64,000 nt of DNA, from assembly GCF_000499845.2 (NCBI RefSeq), contig NC_023756.2:42161393-42225392 (forward strand), in the 5' to 3' direction. The notes beneath the pieces were generated by a model. It was not told where the DNA came from. It made no database searches and was given only the letters and a program-made list of their open reading frames with translations. Each line of letters opens with the position of its first letter. Position 1 is the first letter of the stretch. The position numbers and the translations under genes were made by a program. Of the stretch, positions 23,540 to 37,503 are shown piece after piece. The DNA comes from Phaseolus vulgaris. Taxonomy: Eukaryota > Streptophyta > Magnoliopsida > Fabales > Fabaceae.

Positions 23540-26500
23540 ATGAAAGGTGTGTTGCCTTTTCTTGGCAAGCTCAGAAAGCACTTTCTGTTGCTTCTTGTGG
23601 CAATGGAGCTCCTGCTGCTTCCTCTCTCTCCTTTTGCTTCTCCTCTCAGTGATGAAGGTGTGTGTGCACTCTCACTTGAGACACCCCTTTTGTTCATTTG
23701 TTTCCTTTGCATGGCCCAGAGAGAAAACAAAGAGTTTCTCTTCCTTTGGTGCATGTGGGTGTGTACGAGGATCATGTTTGGTTTATGTTGGAGGGTTAAA
23801 AATGTAAGCTTGGTCGTTTTCATGGGGTTTCCTTGAGGGATGAAATGATTCTAGAGTGACAAATGAGTTCACCTGTTTTGGGTGGAGTTTGGTAGAAATT
23901 TTTATTTTTATTAATGATAGTTTCATTTGTCTTTTTAATGTAGACATTGTAGAAGAAGTATACGACAAAAATGATAACGAAATAAATAAAGGAGCAACAG
24001 TTTTAAACTCTGAAGTTTTTTTTTCTTTCAAATAGTGTCATTTCTTGTGATTTGGTGCTGAACTATTCATGTTTACTGTGTGCTTGGCGGCTTCTGTTTT
24101 ATTGGTGTCTGGTGATTTTTTTGGCGACTTAGCAGAACTTTGTTTTTGAGGCTTATATTTTGGTGTAATGTGTGGATTTTGTTTCGTTTGAGAAGAACTA
24201 AACTCAGTGCTTTGTGAGTTGATCTACTAAGCTCCAAGTGTTCTTTGAATTGAATGTAACAAATGCATGCCTTTTGAGTAAAAGGCAAGTTTTTTTATCC
24301 CATTAGTTTGGGGTAAAAAATATAAAAAATTAATATAGGATAAAGTAATAGCTAAACAAGAATGATCAAGTGTTCAATTATGCATTTAATTTTTCATTGT
24401 TGTATTTTAGGTCTTGTTCTGATACTTTTATGTTTGTATTAATATTAAATATTAATGTCTACCCTTGCATATATCTTCTTATGTAGCTTCAACGGTAACT
24501 TAAACTAAAAAAAAAAACTCGAGTCCTCTTAGTTAATAACCCAAACCTGAATCTGTAAAGGATAATCTTTTAATTTACTAGTCCCTTTTATCTCTTTCAC
24601 TCTCTTTTTTTCATTTGCTAGATAAAGGTAAACTACTTGTATTCGTTAACATTTTTACTGTAGTGTTTATATCTTAATTTGTCTTATTTTCATTTGTTTA
24701 AATTTTCATTTGTTCAAAAGCAGGTTTTGAACCTATTTTCTTAATTTATCCTTATGTTTAATTAATATTTCTAAGCTATATTATAATTACAATCTATAAA
24801 TGAGAAGATTTGACAAGATATTATGTTGGAAATTACATAAGAATGGATGGTAAGATGGTTTGTATTGATTGTGGAAAATAACTTTTGAAGATCAACATGG
24901 GGCAACAAAAAGGTGTACCTTTTGATTTTGATGTGTGTTTTTGAGATACATGTATATGAAGATAGTTGCATGTAGAGTCATATAGTGTGTCAATTCTTTT
25001 AGTGTTCAAATAATATAACTAATTCATTTTATTCATCCATGAGGTTTTGATTTGCTTGACTTTTCATGCACGTGAAAATGTATATAGGACAAGCATTGAT
25101 GAAGATTAAGGCTTCATTCAGCAATGTAGCAGATGTTCTGCATGATTGGGATGATTTGCATAATGACGACTTCTGTTCCTGGAGAGGAGTCTTGTGTGAC
25201 AATGTCAGCCTTACTGTTCTTTCTCTGTTAGTCTTCTATCTCTGAACTTTTCAATTGCATTAATCTCTCTGATTAGCCACATTTTCGAAGATTGAACAAC
25301 TTACAATGCTTCTTCTTGTTTCTATAGAAACTTGTCAAACTTGAACCTTGGTGGGGAGATACCACCGGCCATTGGTGACTTAGGAAACTTGCAATCCATG
25401 TAAATATTATATATTTTGGTTAATTTGATGACACTTTTTTTTCTCTTAGTTTTTTTTTTACATTTAACCTGAATCATGCACTTCTGGCATTGACAGAGAC
25501 CTGCAGGGGAATAAACTAACTGGTCAAATTCCGGATGAAATTGGGAACTGTGCTGCACTTATTCATCTGTATGAACCATGTTATGGTCTTGATTCTGTTT
25601 ACTTATTTGTATGTTGTTTTTTCACATTGTTGAAATTTCCCATGATGCAAATGCTGATCACATTATTTTCTTCATTTTATTTGGAAGGGATTTGTCTGAT
25701 AATCAGCTATATGGTGATATACCTTTCTCCATATCAAAACTAAAGCAGCTTGTGTTCCTGTAAGATTGAAATTAGAATTTGTATTCAATGTTTTACTTTG
25801 GTTTTCATTCTACTACAAGTCCTGAGTTGAGCTGGTGAAAGCAGGAACTTAAAGAGTAATCAGTTGACTGGTCCTATCCCTTCAATTTTAACCCAAATTC
25901 CTAACTTGAAGACTCTGTAAGTTCACTTTGTCATCTTTGCCATATAGAAAATAAATATATGATCCAATGTGAGGCATGTGATAGTTAACAAGTCTTTATG
26001 TTACGAAGTTATAACTGTGACTGGAGCTTTTCCCAAAGTTCTAAGAATTGTATGGTTATGTTTTCAGCGATCTTGCACGAAATAGACTCACTGGTGAGAT
26101 TCCAAGGCTACTCTACTGGAATGAAGTCTTGCAGTACCTGTGAGTTCTTCTTTAATCTCTTTTTATTGTATCGTTATTTACATTTTCAGCTATTACATGT
26201 TTCTTTTTACATCTTAATATACTCTGCAACTGTATTTTATAAAAAATGGTTGAAAGCTTACATGGTTTTGTATCCTTCGTATTATATAATCATGTGATAG
26301 CGGGTTGCGAGGGAACATGTTGAGTGGAACTCTGTCGCCTGATATCTGTCAATTAACTGGTTTGTGGTATTTGTGAGTATTTGATTTGATCCCTTTCAAT
26401 GAGGTTTCTCTTTTTTTTTTCTTTTCTTAACATTCTTTTAATCTCTGGTTTATTAAGTTTGTTATTTTGTTCTGTTTTACCTGACTTCTCAGTGATGTGA

Positions 26501-29500
26501 GAGGCAATAATTTGACTGGCACCATCCCTGACAGCATTGGAAACTGTACAAATTTTGAAATATTGTATGTTACTTCACTGGTGCTTTTAAGTGAGGCATT
26601 ATAGTTGGTTTTGTCCAAATTGTAACTTATCCTTTTGAATGAATTTCAGGGATCTGTCATATAACCAGATTTCTGGGGAGATTCCCTATAATATTGGATT
26701 TCTTCAAGTAGCTACTTTGTGAGTATATGGCGGTGAACCTGTTACTAATGTTTTGTTGGGATAGCAGATTATCTTCTTAATATCTTATATCACTTCCTGG
26801 TAGATTTGTTTTTGTCATTTTGTATCCTTGAATTGTATAGAATGCATGAATCGTGACTTTTCTTTCCAGGTCACTTCAAGGAAATAAATTAACTGGTAAG
26901 ATTCCGGAAGTCATTGGTTTAATGCAAGCCCTTGCCATTTTGTAAGTATACTAGAACACTGTTTCTGAAAATAATTTTGGTTCACTGAATCGTGTATAAT
27001 CTGTACTTTCTCATTGCGGCAGGGATTTGAGTGAGAATGAGCTGATAGGACCCATCCCTCCCATACTAGGCAATCTGTCTTTTACTGGCAAGCTGTAAGT
27101 ATAATCCCACACAAAGTAATAACTTCTATTAGTAATGACTTGTCTAAGTTTCTGTCTTCAATCACTTAGGTACCTTCATGGAAACATGATTACTGGACCA
27201 ATACCTCCAGAACTTGGCAATATGTCAAGACTAAGCTACCTGTGAGTTGATCTCCAATTGATTGACTTCATTATGTCCTGCTTTGTTCATGAAGTTAAAA
27301 GAACATTTTTTTTTACAGGCAATTGAATGACAATCAACTAGTTGGCCAAATTCCCGATGAACTTGGGAAGCTTGAACACTTGTTTGAATTGTGAGTTTGG
27401 ATCGTTCTGTCCCATTACCATTGCATTTCTCAGTTTGATGGTGTGTTAATTTGCATCAATTAATGTCATCTAGGAATCTTGCCAATAATCATCTTGAAGG
27501 ATCTATTCCACTTAACATTAGCTCCTGTACGGCCTTGAATAAGTTGTAAGAATTCTGAACTCTAGTTTGAAATTTTGTGGATTGAACATTCTTTATTTTT
27601 CATTACCTTAGCTTGGAATATGTCCAATCATTTGTTTACTTTTGCAGTAATGTGCATGGAAATCATTTAAATGGTTCAATTCCTTTGAGCTTTAGCAGCC
27701 TTGAAAGCTTGACTTACTTGTATGTTTCATCTTACTGTGTTTAGACTTCTTTCATTCTTTTGTAGTAGATCCCTTCCCAATTTATTAATATAATGAGAGT
27801 TTTTTTGAATTGCCAGAAATCTTTCTGCGAACAACTTCAAAGGGATTATACCTGTTGAGTTAGGTCATATAATAAATCTTGATACGTTGTAAGTTCCATG
27901 AAACTATATCCAACCTAACAAAATTGCTATATATGCTGAACTTTTTGTTTTGTTTTAGGGATCTATCTAGCAATAATTTTTCAGGGCATGTTCCAGGGTC
28001 TGTTGGTTATCTTGAGCATCTTCTAACCTTGTAAGACAAATGCTGCTACTAAACAATTTGATCTACCTCATGCTTTGTGTTTCACTTGTGACATTTTCAC
28101 ATTGTATTTAGGAACTTAAGCCATAACAGTCTTCAGGGTCCCTTGCCTGCTGAATTTGGAAATCTTAGAAGCATACAAATTATGTGAGTTTTGTTGCACT
28201 TTTTAAAGGTTAAAATTCACTTGAGTCCTATTATATTATTTGTTGCTATGGTTTTAAGGATCCATAATAATTTGTTTTTGTCCTCCAGTGACATCTCATT
28301 CAACCATCTCTTGGGTAGTATCCCTCCAGAAATTGGCCAGCTGCAGAATCTTGTGTCTCTGTATGTTAAGCAATGATGTATTACCTAGTTGATTTTTTTA
28401 AACTACTCATTCAGAATAATATTTTATTCATTTCTCTGGAATTCTGATAGGATTTTAAACAACAATGATTTGCGTGGGAAGATTCCAGATCAGCTTACAA
28501 ATTGCTTAAGTCTGAACTTCCTGTGTGTATTCCTAGCAGCTAGCCATTGCCTCCTTTTTTATTATTTTCTTCAGATTTGTGTGAGTGGTTGCTCTAAATG
28601 TTTTATTTTATTTGTTAGGAATGTCTCATATAATAACTTATCCGGGGTCATTCCTCTAATGAAGAACTTCTCACGGTTTTCAGATGACAGGTATTGAGGG
28701 AAACTGTCGGATTTTCTTGGTTTCTTAATCCATTTATCAATGACTTTTAATGTGATATGTTGCAGCTTCATTGGAAATCCATTATTATGCGGAAATTGGT
28801 TAGGATCCATATGTGATCCTTACATACCAAAATCCAGAGGTGTGTGGCATCCATCTGAGATGACTTGATAGTTACAATTATATCTATGATGATTATATTT
28901 ATACATAAGCATTGGTTTGTGAGGGGTAAAATGTTATTGAATACAATTTTAATAATGGACTTTATTTTGTACTTCTTTGTTCAGTGGTTTTCTCAAGGGC
29001 TGCAGTTGTTTGTCTCATAGTTGGTACCATCATATTATTGGCGATGGTAACTGTTGCTCTCTACAGATCAAGCCAATCCATGCAATTGATTAAAGGATCC
29101 AGCGGAACTGAGCAAGGTATGTTCAACATAAGAACTTCTTAGGTATTCTGTTTAGTATTGTTATGTGAGCCAAATTCTCATTTGTTTTTCTCTTCTTCCT
29201 TCTCTTCAGGACCACCCAAGCTTGTAATTCTTCATATGGGCCTGGCCATCCACACTTTTGATGATATTATGAGAGTTACCGAGAATCTCAATGAGAAGTA
29301 TATTGTAGGATATGGTGCCTCAGGTACCGTGTACAAGTGTGTTTTGAAGAATTCCCGGCCAATTGCAATTAAACGACTATACAACCAGCATCAACACAAC
29401 TCAAGGGAGTTTGAGACAGAACTTGAAACTATTGGCAGCATCAGACACAGGAATCTTGTCACTTTGCATGGTTATGCTCTAACTCCTAATGGAAATCTTC

Positions 29501-30840
29501 TTTTCTATGACTACATGGAGAATGGCTCTCTGTGGGATCTTCTTCATGGTATATTTACTTACACTCGAATCTTATTTTTAAGGTAAATCGGTATGAAGGT
29601 AACTTAAGATTGTTTTTATGGCTTAACTTTCTTTTCTAACAGGTCCCTTGAAAAAGGTTAAACTTGATTGGGAAGCACGCTTGAGGATTGCTGTGGGAGC
29701 TTCTGAAGGACTTGCTTACCTCCATCATGACTGCAATCCTAGAATTATTCACAGGGATATTAAGTCCTCAAATATCCTGATAGATGAGAACTTTGAAGCT
29801 CGCCTGTCTGATTTTGGCATTGCCAAATGTTTATCAACTACAAGAACTCATGCATCAACGTCTGTGCTTGGGACAATAGGCTATATTGACCCTGAGTATG
29901 CCCGGAGTTCTAGGTTGAATGAAAAATCCGACGTGTATAGCTTTGGTATTGTTCTACTTGAGCTACTAACTGGGAAGAAAGCAGTGGACGATGATTCCAA
30001 CTTGCATCACTTGGTAAGTATTTTCTGCATTTTTTTTCTGACGATTAAGTCTTTAATCAAGCAGAATAGTGTCTGTAATCTATGTAGCCGACCTCTTCTA
30101 CTTAGACAAGGCTTTGTTGCATTCAAATTTTAGTTAACCAGATGTCATAATTGTCATGTGTATACACCTAGAATCTGACTAATGACTAATACGTGGTTTG
30201 TTAGGTATGTTTAGTGCATTTAGTATGATTACAAATGAACAATAAATGTCAAGTGTAGATTAGTGTAACTCTTGTTTCAGCAACTTAGTGTTGCTTAAAT
30301 ATAAAGTAATGATGGCTTAATTTTCAGAAGCTCAACGCGAAGCAGGTAAAAAAAAATGATTATTTCTTCCAAAGCTAAACCAAACACTTTTGTGTATGCC
30401 AAAAGTCCTCATACATGATTTGAGATATGAAAATCTTTTTCTGTTGAAGCTAGCAATAATGTGTGGAACATGGCTTGCAGATATTATCTAAGGCAGATAA
30501 CAACACTATAATGGAGACTGTGGATCCTGAGGTGTCTATTACCTGCATGGATCTGACCCATGTTAAGAAGACCTTTCAGCTTGCTCTTCTTTGCACAAAA
30601 GGAAACCCTTCGGAGAGGCCAACTATGCATCAGGTTGCCAGGGTTTTGGCATCACTACTCCCTGCACCTCCCAGCAACATCTTTGCCCCTCCTTCAAAGA
30701 CCATTGATTATGCACAAATTGTGATTCAAAAGGGAAACAACCTTCATCCCCCGCAAATGGAAAGGTTACAATCTCAGAAGTACTCTAATGATCAATGGTT
30801 TGTTCGCTTTGAGAATGTTGTATCAAATAACAGCCTATAG
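23540..30840 (+). CDS. ERL1: ERECTA-family LRR receptor kinase (ERL1/ERL2-like)
   Basis: Plasma-membrane receptor kinase; ERECTA-family members bind EPF/EPFL peptides, work with TMM and SERKs, and control stomatal spacing and organ growth. I place 27 exons giving 989 residues. Exon 1 (23540-23657) encodes a leucine-rich signal peptide; exon 2 (25088-25226) the cap with [15 protein letters not shown]. Exons 3-22 (25328-28690) are twenty consecutive units, each 72 nt (one 69) and phase 2, one LRR each, such as GNKLTGQIP and [14 protein letters not shown]. Exons 23-24 (28766-28839, 28985-29116) carry the juxtamembrane cysteines and the transmembrane helix. Exons 25-27 (29210-29548, 29643-30013, 30481-30840) encode the kinase: [31 protein letters not shown] and [11 protein letters not shown] are intact, so it should be active. 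The match favours ERL1/ERL2 over ERECTA itself, but orthology is not proven. Confidence 0.95.
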
Positions 30841-32318
30841 GCACTTTATACTACGTGTCCACAATTCATGTCAAAGCCAAAGGTTGGGGTGAAGAGGGTG
30901 ATGAAAGAATTCCAATCATTTTGGGAATTATTTGATAATTTTCCCTGAAACCATTGGATTGTTATACTTTTTGAGACTAACATTAACAGTAAAGAGAATA
31001 GGGCTTATAGTAGATAGTTTCCACTGTATTTTGTACGAGTATTACTCTTTAGGGGTAGTAATCACCGGATGGTTCCTTTCCTACAGTTTATGTGAATTGG
31101 AATCACATCAACCGAAGCATGCCAAGGAGTAGTATAAATATATTCCTATGTATGTGCAAGATAACTTCAGACTGATAAGGTAAATGCAGATCTTTTCTGA
31201 GTGTTTCAAGATTAAACTTTTCTTGTCTTAGATTGGGGTAATTGACTCTTTCAAAAACTGGAAACCAAATATTATACTAAACATATCCACCCTCAACATG
31301 ATTCCATGCATCAAGTTTCGTGAAAGTAAAAGAAATGAGGTAAACAACAAAGTAGGAAACACTTTTTGTAAGTTTAAATTACTGTGTATGAATTAAAAAG
31401 TGTTTACTAAAAGAATATGAAAAAAATCTATAAATTAATTAATGACAAATAAATGTTATTTTACAGGAAAAAGTAGTTTTTAAAGGTGTTTAAGAAGAAG
31501 TTTATTGAATCAGACTTATATAGACTTATATCATGCACGTCAACTTTTACGTTATTTACCACTGGGCAACTTTGAACCCTCCAAGTAGAGGTACATTTTA
31601 GATGTGTTAACTTTAAACTGTTAATTGAAAAAAATTAAAATTCATGTGTAACCAAACAAGTTCAATGTTTTGATATTATTCCAAATTTTATTTTAATTTT
31701 GGACAAATGTTAAACATAACAGTTTGGAGTGGCATAATATTAGAATTTCTGTATAAGTAACAAATGATTATTGAGAGTTAGTAGGTAATTAAAAAGAGTG
31801 AGCCAAAGGGCCTATTGGTGGAAGCTTGTTGTCAAAGAAAATGGATCTGAAAAAATCTCAAATGCTTTGAACTTACAACCAGTGGAAACAAGCAACAATT
31901 TACAAGTGTTATTTTACTATTTTTATGCCTCAACAGTACCACATTTCATTTGTTTCTTTGAAGATTCTTCAAAGTCCAATGGTATGTTGTACAATACATA
32001 CATACATACGTGCATTAGGTTTTATCTTGTAACTTCCTCCCTAAGCAATCTGTTTTAGCCAGAATCCTTTGTTTCCACAGATTAGCAAAGAAGGACCCTT
32101 TGGGTTGGCTTCCAGTGTATCTTACAGCTGAACTTCTAGTAATCATTCAGAGTAGCATTTGTGGAATTTTAAGCAAATGTTCTAGACTAACCAGCACCAA
32201 TCTGAAACACCACTCTATTTCTATTAGAATCATATTTCCTGAGTCAAAAAGAAGAGTGGTGTAACTTTAGGACTTCGAACTTTCCAGAATGAGGCCATCA
32301 TTATAAACACAAACCACC
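30841..32318. other. Interval between convergent genes
   Basis: ERECTA-family 3' UTR followed by AT-rich spacer and the 3' UTR of the TPX2-like gene. Short frames at 30932 and 31798 show no recognisable protein. Confidence 0.55.
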
Positions 32319-35300
32319 TCAAAAAAGTAAATTATATTTAGAATTGATTCTACTTGCCAGCATACAGGTCTGCTTTGAGATGAGGGACCCCATTTCATTC
32401 ACACGTTGATACTGCTTCCCACATGATCTCTGCATTCCTTCTTTCACCACTTTCATTTTCTAGATGTTAAATTTTGAGTCAAACAATAGGTCAAATCTTA
32501 TTACATCATGCATATTACTAACTATTCTAACCAAAATCAATTTTTAGTCTGGATAAGTCTGTGAAAAAGTGAGCTTAAAATAATTAATTTCGTTTGGATG
32601 TAACAAAATATGAAGTTGAAAGAAAATCTGTTCAAACTGCATTTTCTCAAATTCATAAAAACAGCTTACTCTTTTTCAGGGGGAAAAAAGAGCTTTTTAC
32701 AAATTTTTTGAGCTCTTAATCGTCTAACTTATTTTATAAACATTGTTTTTTCACCAAATCAGGTGAAAATGTTCTGAAAAAGTGTTTTTCCAAACATGTT
32801 CTCAGTGTATAGATTTTTATCTTGTCAAGAGTGAAACATGAAGCTTTGAAAGAATCTACATTAACAACATACCTCATTCTCTTGAAAGGATCCAGGTCTA
32901 TTCTCCTTCGAGCCCTTCAATAGAATAATAGGAATATCCATGCTTTAGTAGGGATGCTATACTCAAACAATCTTAGTTTGTCTCATAAGAATGCTAAGAG
33001 AGATAAACCTTAGACATTGACTGCTTCTTTGATGATGATTTTGTAGTTTGTTTCACTTCAGAGGCCAAGGTGAGCTGCAAATCGATTAGGCCCCAAGATT
33101 AAAACTAATAATTGTGTATATTTGCAAACATGAAGCATTATAAGCATTAAATTATGCAGAAAATGTGAACCTTAGAACAGATTAGTTGATAAATTAGGAC
33201 ACATAATAAGAAAATGAACCACTTTTAGTACCTTGCTAAATAATTCCGTGGGTGGTTTATTTATAGATTCCTTGTCATTTGCCTCCTGTGGATGAAAAAT
33301 GGAATTACAATACAAAAACATGGTAAACTAAGAAAAGAAACACATGAGCAAAATTTATTACCAATGGATGTACTTTGATATTTCGGAAGACACCTCTTTC
33401 ACTTTTACTTGAGAGCTGCTTGAGCAAGCACAACAAACATCAGTTAATACTCTTCCATGTTTCAAATATAAAGAAGAAAATTTAAAATATATAAATAAAT
33501 CTTAATTCAAATATATATTTAAAATAATACTCTTTATTTAATCAAAAATATATTTTCAATTCCATGGATGGAGAATTACATACCTTATTATCATGGCTAC
33601 CTCGAAGTTTTTTACTGGTTCTACATTTGTCCTTCCCTGAGCCCACAGTATTAGAGTTTGACCTGTTGGGGAAGAGAACATTCCAACAAAATTGCTTATT
33701 GTAAGCACTTAAAACATACATGAATAGAATCATTCTTAATGATTCTACTTATATAATTAAAAAAGAAAAACATGTACATATCACTAAAAGATCAAAAATT
33801 AGAAATGCTTATTAAGACCTTCTAAATATTTATCAGTATATTTCTCTGTGGTTTTTAAAGAAAATATTTATTAATTTCTTATAATTACCTTTAAAATAAT
33901 GATTAATAAAGTAACATATAGTGTTAGAGTATCTTCAATACATATTAATATTTTATATGAAACTTTTATTAAAGAAAATTGATATAAAATAATGAAAATC
34001 TTAAAATTAAAAATTTGGGTTTTATATAAAACCATGAATCTTAATAATAAAATAATGCATTTTTTAAGTTACTATTGAGTCTTAACAACAACACAACCAA
34101 ACACAAATTAATTTTTTAAGTTATAAACAAACTGAAGGGCAAATAAAAAATAATAAAAGTTTAAATTTTTACAAGACTTGATTGTGAAGCAAAGTTTATA
34201 AATATAACAAATGTTTAAATGTAATATAAATACAATGTAGTCTATTTGAAGTAAAATAAAAACCCTCGTGAATTTATTATAAGAATCAGTAAAAAATATT
34301 AATTAAAAAAACTAAAAATCATACTGATTATGTTAGTATTATTGAAAAATAAAGCAAATCACACAAAAAATTAGTTAAAAAATATTTTTCTTAAAGTATT
34401 ATACGTTCATACCTTCTGAGATCCCTTGTTTCGGTATTTGAGATAGAATTGCTTTTCAGACTACTTCGCACCTAAAATGAAAATCATATAAAACTTCTGT
34501 AATGAATTAACATAGTACTGATAACATATTTTCTCATACTTTTTTAATAAATAAAATTTATTTAAAATTATAAGAGGTTCATTGAATAAAATGTAAAGTT
34601 CACAACTTTTTTGAATCACGTTTAATTTCAACGAAGAGGATAAAATGTGTTAAAAAATATCTTCTCAGGGAGGAGAGTATGACTGCTTGAAAATACAAAA
34701 CTAAGTTATTTTACTTCAATTAAACAGAAGCAGAAGCAAACAATTCTTAATACACAACAACAACATCAACAACTGAAGCAAATTTAAGTAACTAACATTA
34801 TTAGATGTGTTCTGCATTGCCCTCTGTGATGTTCTCAAGTGGAACTCCTGAAAAACAAAAGTCAAAAAACATAATATGTACTAACTCACTAATTCCACTT
34901 TTGATGCACAAGAAAAGATACAAAGAGACAAAAAGTTAATTACTTGACATTGAGTTGGTCGTGATGTTTTGGTCTTAGACAAGATTTGTGCAGGACCCTC
35001 CAATATCTGCCATATCCAAAAAGTTAATTATACTATGAAAAGTATGCATTTACATGCTGTATGATTGAGTGGTAATTAATTTCTTCCCAAAGTACAAAGT
35101 GATAAAAAGCACTTACTTTTTTATGAAAGGGTTTTGCTTTAAGCTCCTGAGAACTTGATTGTGTAGGTCCACCTGATTCAGCACTGGTTTTAGACCTATT
35201 AAAATGCACAACATAACAATTTATCATGTTGGGTATATGGTTTATTACTAAAATTTAACAAAACCATGATGTTCACTATAACTTGAGAAGTAGTTGATAT

Positions 35301-37503
35301 ATATACTTGTGTCTATGTGCCCTGAGGGCTGTCACCAAGTTAGGTTCTTTAGCAGTGGTAGCATTTGATTTAGATGCTGAATTGGCAGCAGGGTGATCAA
35401 CCTGCATCATAATTTAAAAACAGTTATTATTATTCATGTAATAATTTTTATTTCTCTCCACTGGTACATTATTTCTCTTTGTTGTATAAATTTTATAAGA
35501 AGAAATTATATGAATACCATTTCTAATTCAAAATTAGGCAAAGACATGACCAACTATTTTCTTGTATGAAAAAAGAGAAATTCTCAAACAACAAAATTGA
35601 AGTTCCATAGAAAACAACTGATGGATCATATTCCATAAAAAGATGGTTGATTACCTTCTTAGTCTTATGAGTAAAGAGAATGTGATGCTTCAAACGAGCA
35701 GCCTGTCATGAATAACACAAAATCAAAGAACTGAATCAATATTAACTGTCATCTCAAAAAAATGCAAAAGCATATATTTGCTAAATATCAGTTTTTCATG
35801 GAAATTAATCTAATCCAGATTAAGGTATTGTGAGAATCGAGAGACAAAGAGATGCATTAATTGTAAGGAGTGCAAAATTTTATTAAGCTAAAGTTAAGAT
35901 TCAAAAACTAAAGAAAGCAAGTTAACAAAATATAGCATACCTTGCGCAAGTAACCAGCTTCGAGCTTTTGCCTTTTGGTTAATTGGCAATCTGTTGAAGA
36001 AGAATTCTGTCTCTGAAACCTGTTGAGATTAGATGACAGAAGACATGAGCAACAGAGGAAAGTAATAAGAAATGGATAAAACAATTTTTCACAAGGGAAA
36101 AGACATAGGAAAAAAAATGTCTTGTTATATTATCATATTGATATGATAAAAATGCAGAAGGAAAACATCAATATAGCTTGTAAGATCTTACGCAGCGACA
36201 GAGTGAACGATCAATCTTCAATTTTTTTATGAAAAGAAAAAATCGATGAGAGAATCCATCACAATGTGAATGTTCAATCCATTTTTTTATTGTGTCATTC
36301 AGTCATAAATTGTCATATATAATAAGATTATCAATTAGAAGAAGTTAAACTCAACAGAAATTGTGAAATACTTAATTGGACACAAAATATGACATTGTTC
36401 ATCATCAGCATGAAAATCAGGAGGTGAGAAATAACTGATACCTGAAGGACTCAGGGCTCCGAACTTCTGAAAGGTTCTTCTGCTGCTTTGCCAAATGACT
36501 TGCTGTTGGTTTCATGAAAGAGAAATCTTTACCTCTAGATGAACTTGACTTGCTGAGAGGCTTTGTCTTACCATTTGAGGAATCTAGTAAAAAAAATAAA
36601 CATAATCTCAGCTTTCAAAGGTAAACAAGTAAATCATTAAAAGTTAAAAAGAATAGCCAAAAGAGCTCGATTTACATAGAAAACAACAGCCCATATTCAA
36701 AAATATAGAGAGCCATCTGGCAATTTCTTCTCAAATTTCATACATGCACTAAATTTGGAAAATTGAACAATCGCATGCTACCATGAAAAGGTAGCAACAA
36801 GTTCTAATACCTGAAAAGATGTTAAAGACCGTAAAACAAATTCATACATTTGAAATGCAAAATCTTAAAATAATCATTTTGAGCAACATTGGATCCCTGA
36901 ATCACAAGGCACAAAGCAGCAAGCATCAAAACATTGTGCCATCAATTTAACAGCAGTGTAGACCGTACGAAAACCTTACCTGTGCAATTATCCTCATCAA
37001 CATCTGAATCTTGTTCTTTCTCCGTGCTAGGACTACAGTTTCCCCACCTCGTCTTCAAGAGAAACGCTACACACAACACATCCAAAGCAAAAAAAAAAAA
37101 CACAATCAAACCCCTTTTTTCATTCTGAGAAACATTCAATGTTAATGCAACGATCAATCACATGTCGCCATGCATAATAAGTTACAACATGAATGATTAA
37201 GATGACAATTAAACTTATCCAATGATTCAGCAACATCATACAGAAGAAAAAACCAAACTCAACCCATTTCTCCAAACACGACAAAACATAACAGCGTCGT
37301 TTGATTTTCATGAAAGCCTTACGTGAAGGTGGGTAACTCGGGGCGAATTCAAACCATTGCTCTGCTTCGGAAGCGTCCCAATCCGTCTCTTGGCGCGTGA
37401 AAAAAAAGAACTGTGGCGCGTCGAACTCGTAATCAATGTCAATCTCGTGACCCTCGCAAAGAGGCGCGTATTCAACCTCGATCTTCTCGAACTCTTCATC
37501 CAT
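32319..37503 (-). CDS. TPX2-like (TPXL) microtubule-associated protein
   Basis: I place 16 exons on the minus strand, from 37503-37323, 37066-36980, 36583-36442, 36019-35941, 35702-35655, 35401-35307, 35195-35117, 35006-34944, 34847-34797, 34471-34413, 33662-33584, 33415-33362, 33285-33232, 33074-33009, 32914-32873 to 32459-32319. All have GT..AG borders and together encode 439 residues. The acidic start has EFDAPQFFFFTR, like the TPX2 Aurora-A-binding motif, then WFEFAPSYPPSPF. Further family marks are FMKPTASHLAKQ, TKRQKLEAGYLRK, KPFHKK, ILEGPA, RGVFRNIKVHP and PPTELFSKL. Known members target Aurora kinase and nucleate spindle or nuclear-envelope microtubules. It resembles the TPXL2/TPXL3 group. 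The last exon is the least certain, as it ends without a strong family motif. Confidence 0.85.

Noticed and set aside
37120..37322. TPX2-like first exon extended past 37323 on the minus strand
   Set aside because: The frame is open, but family sequence (SYPPSPF) is restored only by splicing at 37323 to 37066.
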